A stretch of DNA of 7,220 nt from positions 1 through 7,220 of the forward strand of contig JAFQAM010000189.1 of NCBI GenBank assembly GCA_017416885.1. Direction: 5' to 3'. A program made the position numbers and the translations under genes. This document shows positions 5,778 to 7,220 of the stretch, one piece after another; the first letter of the stretch is position 1; every line of letters begins with the position of its first letter. This DNA is from Clostridia bacterium. Lineage in GTDB: Bacteria; Bacillota; Clostridia; Oscillospirales; CAG-272. The notes beneath the pieces were generated by a model. The model saw only the letters and a list, made by a program, of their open reading frames with translations, had not been told where the DNA came from and did not search any database.

Positions 5778-5806
5778 TTGCAATAAACACAGTTATATGT
5801 TATAAT
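5778..5806 (+). promoter_or_regulatory. Promoter of the XRE-family gene
   Basis: TTGCAA (5778-5783), a 17-base spacer and TATAAT (5801-5806), preceded by TGT, form an extended -10 promoter just after the preceding terminator. A leader of about 100 bases would result. A second, weaker candidate is TTGTGC (5854-5859) with TATAAT (5876-5881). Confidence 0.7.
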
Positions 5807-5810
5807 AAAC

Positions 5811-5825
5811 TCAACGCAAAGTTGA
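5811..5825. promoter_or_regulatory. Inverted repeat at the transcription start, possible operator
   Basis: TCAAC-GCAAA-GTTGA is a perfect 5-bp inverted repeat covering the expected start point of the XRE gene. A symmetric site there would suit binding by a dimeric repressor, possibly the XRE protein itself. It is short enough to occur by chance. Confidence 0.3.
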
Positions 5826-5914
5826 ATCGAACTCATTTTTAAGTCGCTTCTTTTTGTGCAAACAATATGCGATAATATAATCACAAATCAATTACCTAAA
5901 ATGGAGGTTCGATT

Positions 5915-7039
5915 ATGAAAGAAACAATGGGGCAGATCATACGCCGATTACGTAAAGAAAGAAATCTTACACAAGAAGAGCTTGCCGAGCAGCTTGGTGT
6001 TACTTTTCAAGCTGTTTCAAAATGGGAAAATGATACCGGAATGCCTGACATTTCGCAAGTTGTTCCGATAGCGCATGTGTTTGGCGTGAGTACAGACGTG
6101 TTGTTCGGAACATTTGGGACAAATGATACGGAAGAAGTATGGAAAATAGTCAATAACGCTCAAGCTCTTCTTTCGCGCCCACTTACCTCTGAAAGTCTTT
6201 TCCAAAAGTATCTTGCTGTAAAAGAAGGATTGAAGCTATATCCCAACAATACAATTCTTCTTATGCACTGTTTGGAAACGGGTATTGCACTCTCCTATCC
6301 CGAAAACGATGAGCTTTATGATTCTGAACGCGCAGAGGATATCTATAAAGAATGTGTAAGATATGCCAATCTTGTTATCTCATATTCAAAGAACATTTCA
6401 GATGTTTTGCGCGCTCATATGATAATGGTTATTTTGCACTCGGCGTATGGAAATTTTGAGAAAGCATGGTTTCATGCAGAACAATTTCCGTATCGTGCCG
6501 ACTTTAATAATCATGTTATGTACGCTTACTATGCGCATTGGAAAAAGGATTATAAACGTGAAGCCCAAAGCTGCCAATATGGATTTGTGCACTATCTTGA
6601 GGGAATGCTGAATATAAACGTAAAGCTTGCAAAAAGCTATATGTTGCAAGAAAAATACAAAGATGCAGCAAGTGTCTTGGAAACCTCTCTTGAATTGATA
6701 CAGTGTATTTTTAAAGATAATGAGGTTTTGCCGCCCATTCATCATCGTGAGCATGGCGATCTATACGCACTCCTTGCAGAAATTTATCTAAAAGACGGAG
6801 ATCCTGATAAAGCTCTATCATATCTTGAAAAAATGGTTAATTACGATTTAAATGATTATGCGACGATAGATAGTAACACTAAGACAAAAACTCCGCTTTT
6901 GAATTCGATTCCTCACGGATTGTACCACAAGAGGATTGATAGACATCAGAATTTATTAAACAAGCTTACAGATCAACGCTTTGAAATATTAAAAGCAAAC
7001 GAACGGTATCAAAAATTGATTAATCTTATTAAAGAATGA
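5915..7039 (+). CDS. XRE-family helix-turn-helix regulator with TPR-like C-terminal half, 374 residues
   Basis: GGAGG (5903-5907) seven bases before the ATG fixes the start. Residues 6-65 are a Cro/C1-type DNA-binding domain: IIRRLRKERNLTQEELAEQLGV, FQAVSKWENDTGMPDI, LFGVSTDVLFG style, with the characteristic TQEELA, VSKWE and LFG positions. Residues about 75-374 are soluble and mainly helical. At least two segments look like TPR units: LAKSYMLQEKYKDAASVLE (about 238-256), and LYALLAEIYLKDGDPDKALS (about 283-302) with its continuation YLEKM. No membrane segment or catalytic motif is seen. XRE plus TPR layouts occur in peptide-sensing regulators (RNPP type), but also in many uncharacterised Firmicutes proteins, and no signal-peptide gene was found next to this one. 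It is monocistronic, with its own promoter and a hairpin just after the stop. Its target is unknown; autoregulation through the palindrome at 5811-5825 is a guess. Confidence 0.92.
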   Translation: MKETMGQIIRRLRKERNLTQEELAEQLGVTFQAVSKWENDTGMPDISQVVPIAHVFGVSTDVLFGTFGTNDTEEVWKIVNNAQALLSRPLTSESLFQKYLAVKEGLKLYPNNTILLMHCLETGIALSYPENDELYDSERAEDIYKECVRYANLVISYSKNISDVLRAHMIMVILHSAYGNFEKAWFHAEQFPYRADFNNHVMYAYYAHWKKDYKREAQSCQYGFVHYLEGMLNINVKLAKSYMLQEKYKDAASVLETSLELIQCIFKDNEVLPPIHHREHGDLYALLAEIYLKDGDPDKALSYLEKMVNYDLNDYATIDSNTKTKTPLLNSIPHGLYHKRIDRHQNLLNKLTDQRFEILKANERYQKLINLIKE

Positions 7040-7044
7040 TGGTA

Positions 7045-7076
7045 GCCTCCGACAGGGATTATTCCTTGTCGGAGGC
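7045..7076 (+). terminator. Stem-loop terminator after the XRE-family gene
   Basis: GCCTCCGACA (7045-7054) pairs with TGTCGGAGGC (7067-7076). The stem continues with one G-T pair and GGA/TCC to a 4-base TTAT loop, giving 14 pairs in all. It begins five bases after the stop codon. The tail GTGTTGCATT is poor in T, so termination may be partial, or the hairpin may protect the 3' end of the mRNA. Confidence 0.75.
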
Positions 7077-7101
7077 GTGTTGCATTATTTGAATTGCACC
7101 A

Positions 7102-7113
7102 CCACAATTGTGG
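7102..7113. repeat. Perfect 12-bp palindrome
   Basis: CCACAATTGTGG is self-complementary throughout. It lies in the non-coding tail between the XRE terminator and the repeat at 7141. It may be part of the same intergenic repeat block or an isolated protein-binding site; nothing nearby decides this. Confidence 0.5.
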
Positions 7114-7139
7114 AGAGTAAGGGCGCACTTGCAGGCAAA

Positions 7140-7167
7140 CAAAAAGCCTCCCTTGTGTAAAGGGAGG
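7140..7167 (-). terminator. Minus-strand terminator inside the palindromic repeat
   Basis: Read on the minus strand, CCTCCCTT-tacac-AAGGGAGG is followed directly by CTTTTTGTTT, a strong rho-independent form. This would end a minus-strand transcript arriving from beyond the right edge of the window, which suggests a gene pointing left there. Confidence 0.6.
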
Positions 7168-7198
7168 TGGCGCGGCGTAGCCGTGACGGAGGGATTGT
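7141..7198. repeat. Intergenic palindromic repeat of gut-Clostridia type
   Basis: The block contains CCTCCCTT-gtgta-AAGGGAGG (7147-7167), then CGGC-gta-GCCG (7173-7183), and ends in GGAGGGATTGT, which can pair again with the first CCTCCC arm. I recognise this arrangement from memory as a sequence dispersed in many copies in gut Clostridia genomes; I could not check this. It contains no gene. Confidence 0.6.
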
Positions 7199-7220
7199 AA
7201 GAACTAAATTTCTCATAAAA

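Noticed and set aside
6398..6754. 118-codon minus-strand open frame
   Set aside because: It is antisense within the XRE gene, which has a strong start signal and clear domains.
7036..7092. 18-codon peptide gene overlapping the XRE stop, as a possible signal peptide of a quorum pair
   Set aside because: It is read through the terminator stem, lacks its own ribosome binding site and has no secretion signal.

Overview
The window reads as part of an AT-rich chromosome of a gut-type Clostridia (Bacillota). The evidence is Sec-type signal peptides on BspA-like leucine-rich-repeat proteins, strong AGGAGG-like ribosome binding sites, TGnTATAAT promoters, an AraC and an XRE regulator of Firmicutes style, and intergenic palindromic repeats of a kind I associate with this group. 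The genus cannot be fixed from the sequence alone.

Layout. The left half is on the minus strand, transcribed right to left: a secreted 499-residue LRR protein (3113-4612), a secreted 600-residue LRR protein (879-2681), and the first 124 codons of a TIM-barrel glycosidase-like protein running off the left edge (1-372). The two LRR proteins are paralogues. Their signal peptides, cysteine cluster and C-terminal domain match, while their LRR regions have diverged. The right half is on the plus strand: an AraC-family regulator (4807-5625), divergent from the 499-residue LRR gene, then a separate XRE-family regulator with a helical, TPR-like C-terminal half (5915-7039). Each gene appears to have its own promoter, and stem-loop terminators follow three of them, so this is not one operon.

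The most unusual content is between the genes. (a) 460-875, between the 600-residue LRR gene and the glycosidase-like gene, is a non-coding unit of about 416 bp with imperfect terminal inverted repeats of about 35 bp. It is filled with small hairpins, including an array in which the nonamer AGTGAAGTT occurs three times forward and then five times inverted, mostly separated by different mini-palindromes. It looks like a MITE or a structured-RNA repeat. (b) 2714-3007, upstream of the 600-residue LRR gene, holds two tandem copies of a 142-bp unit with four predicted hairpins. Each copy is bordered by ATTATATCAT, which on the minus strand is an extended -10 box, so the duplication has placed three -10 boxes before this gene. 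(c) 7141-7198 is a palindromic repeat with a minus-strand terminator.

How the genes work together is inference. The AraC protein may control the divergent surface-protein gene or the glycosidase-like gene, but no direct evidence is visible. No complete defence system, CRISPR array, transposase, rRNA or tRNA gene was seen.
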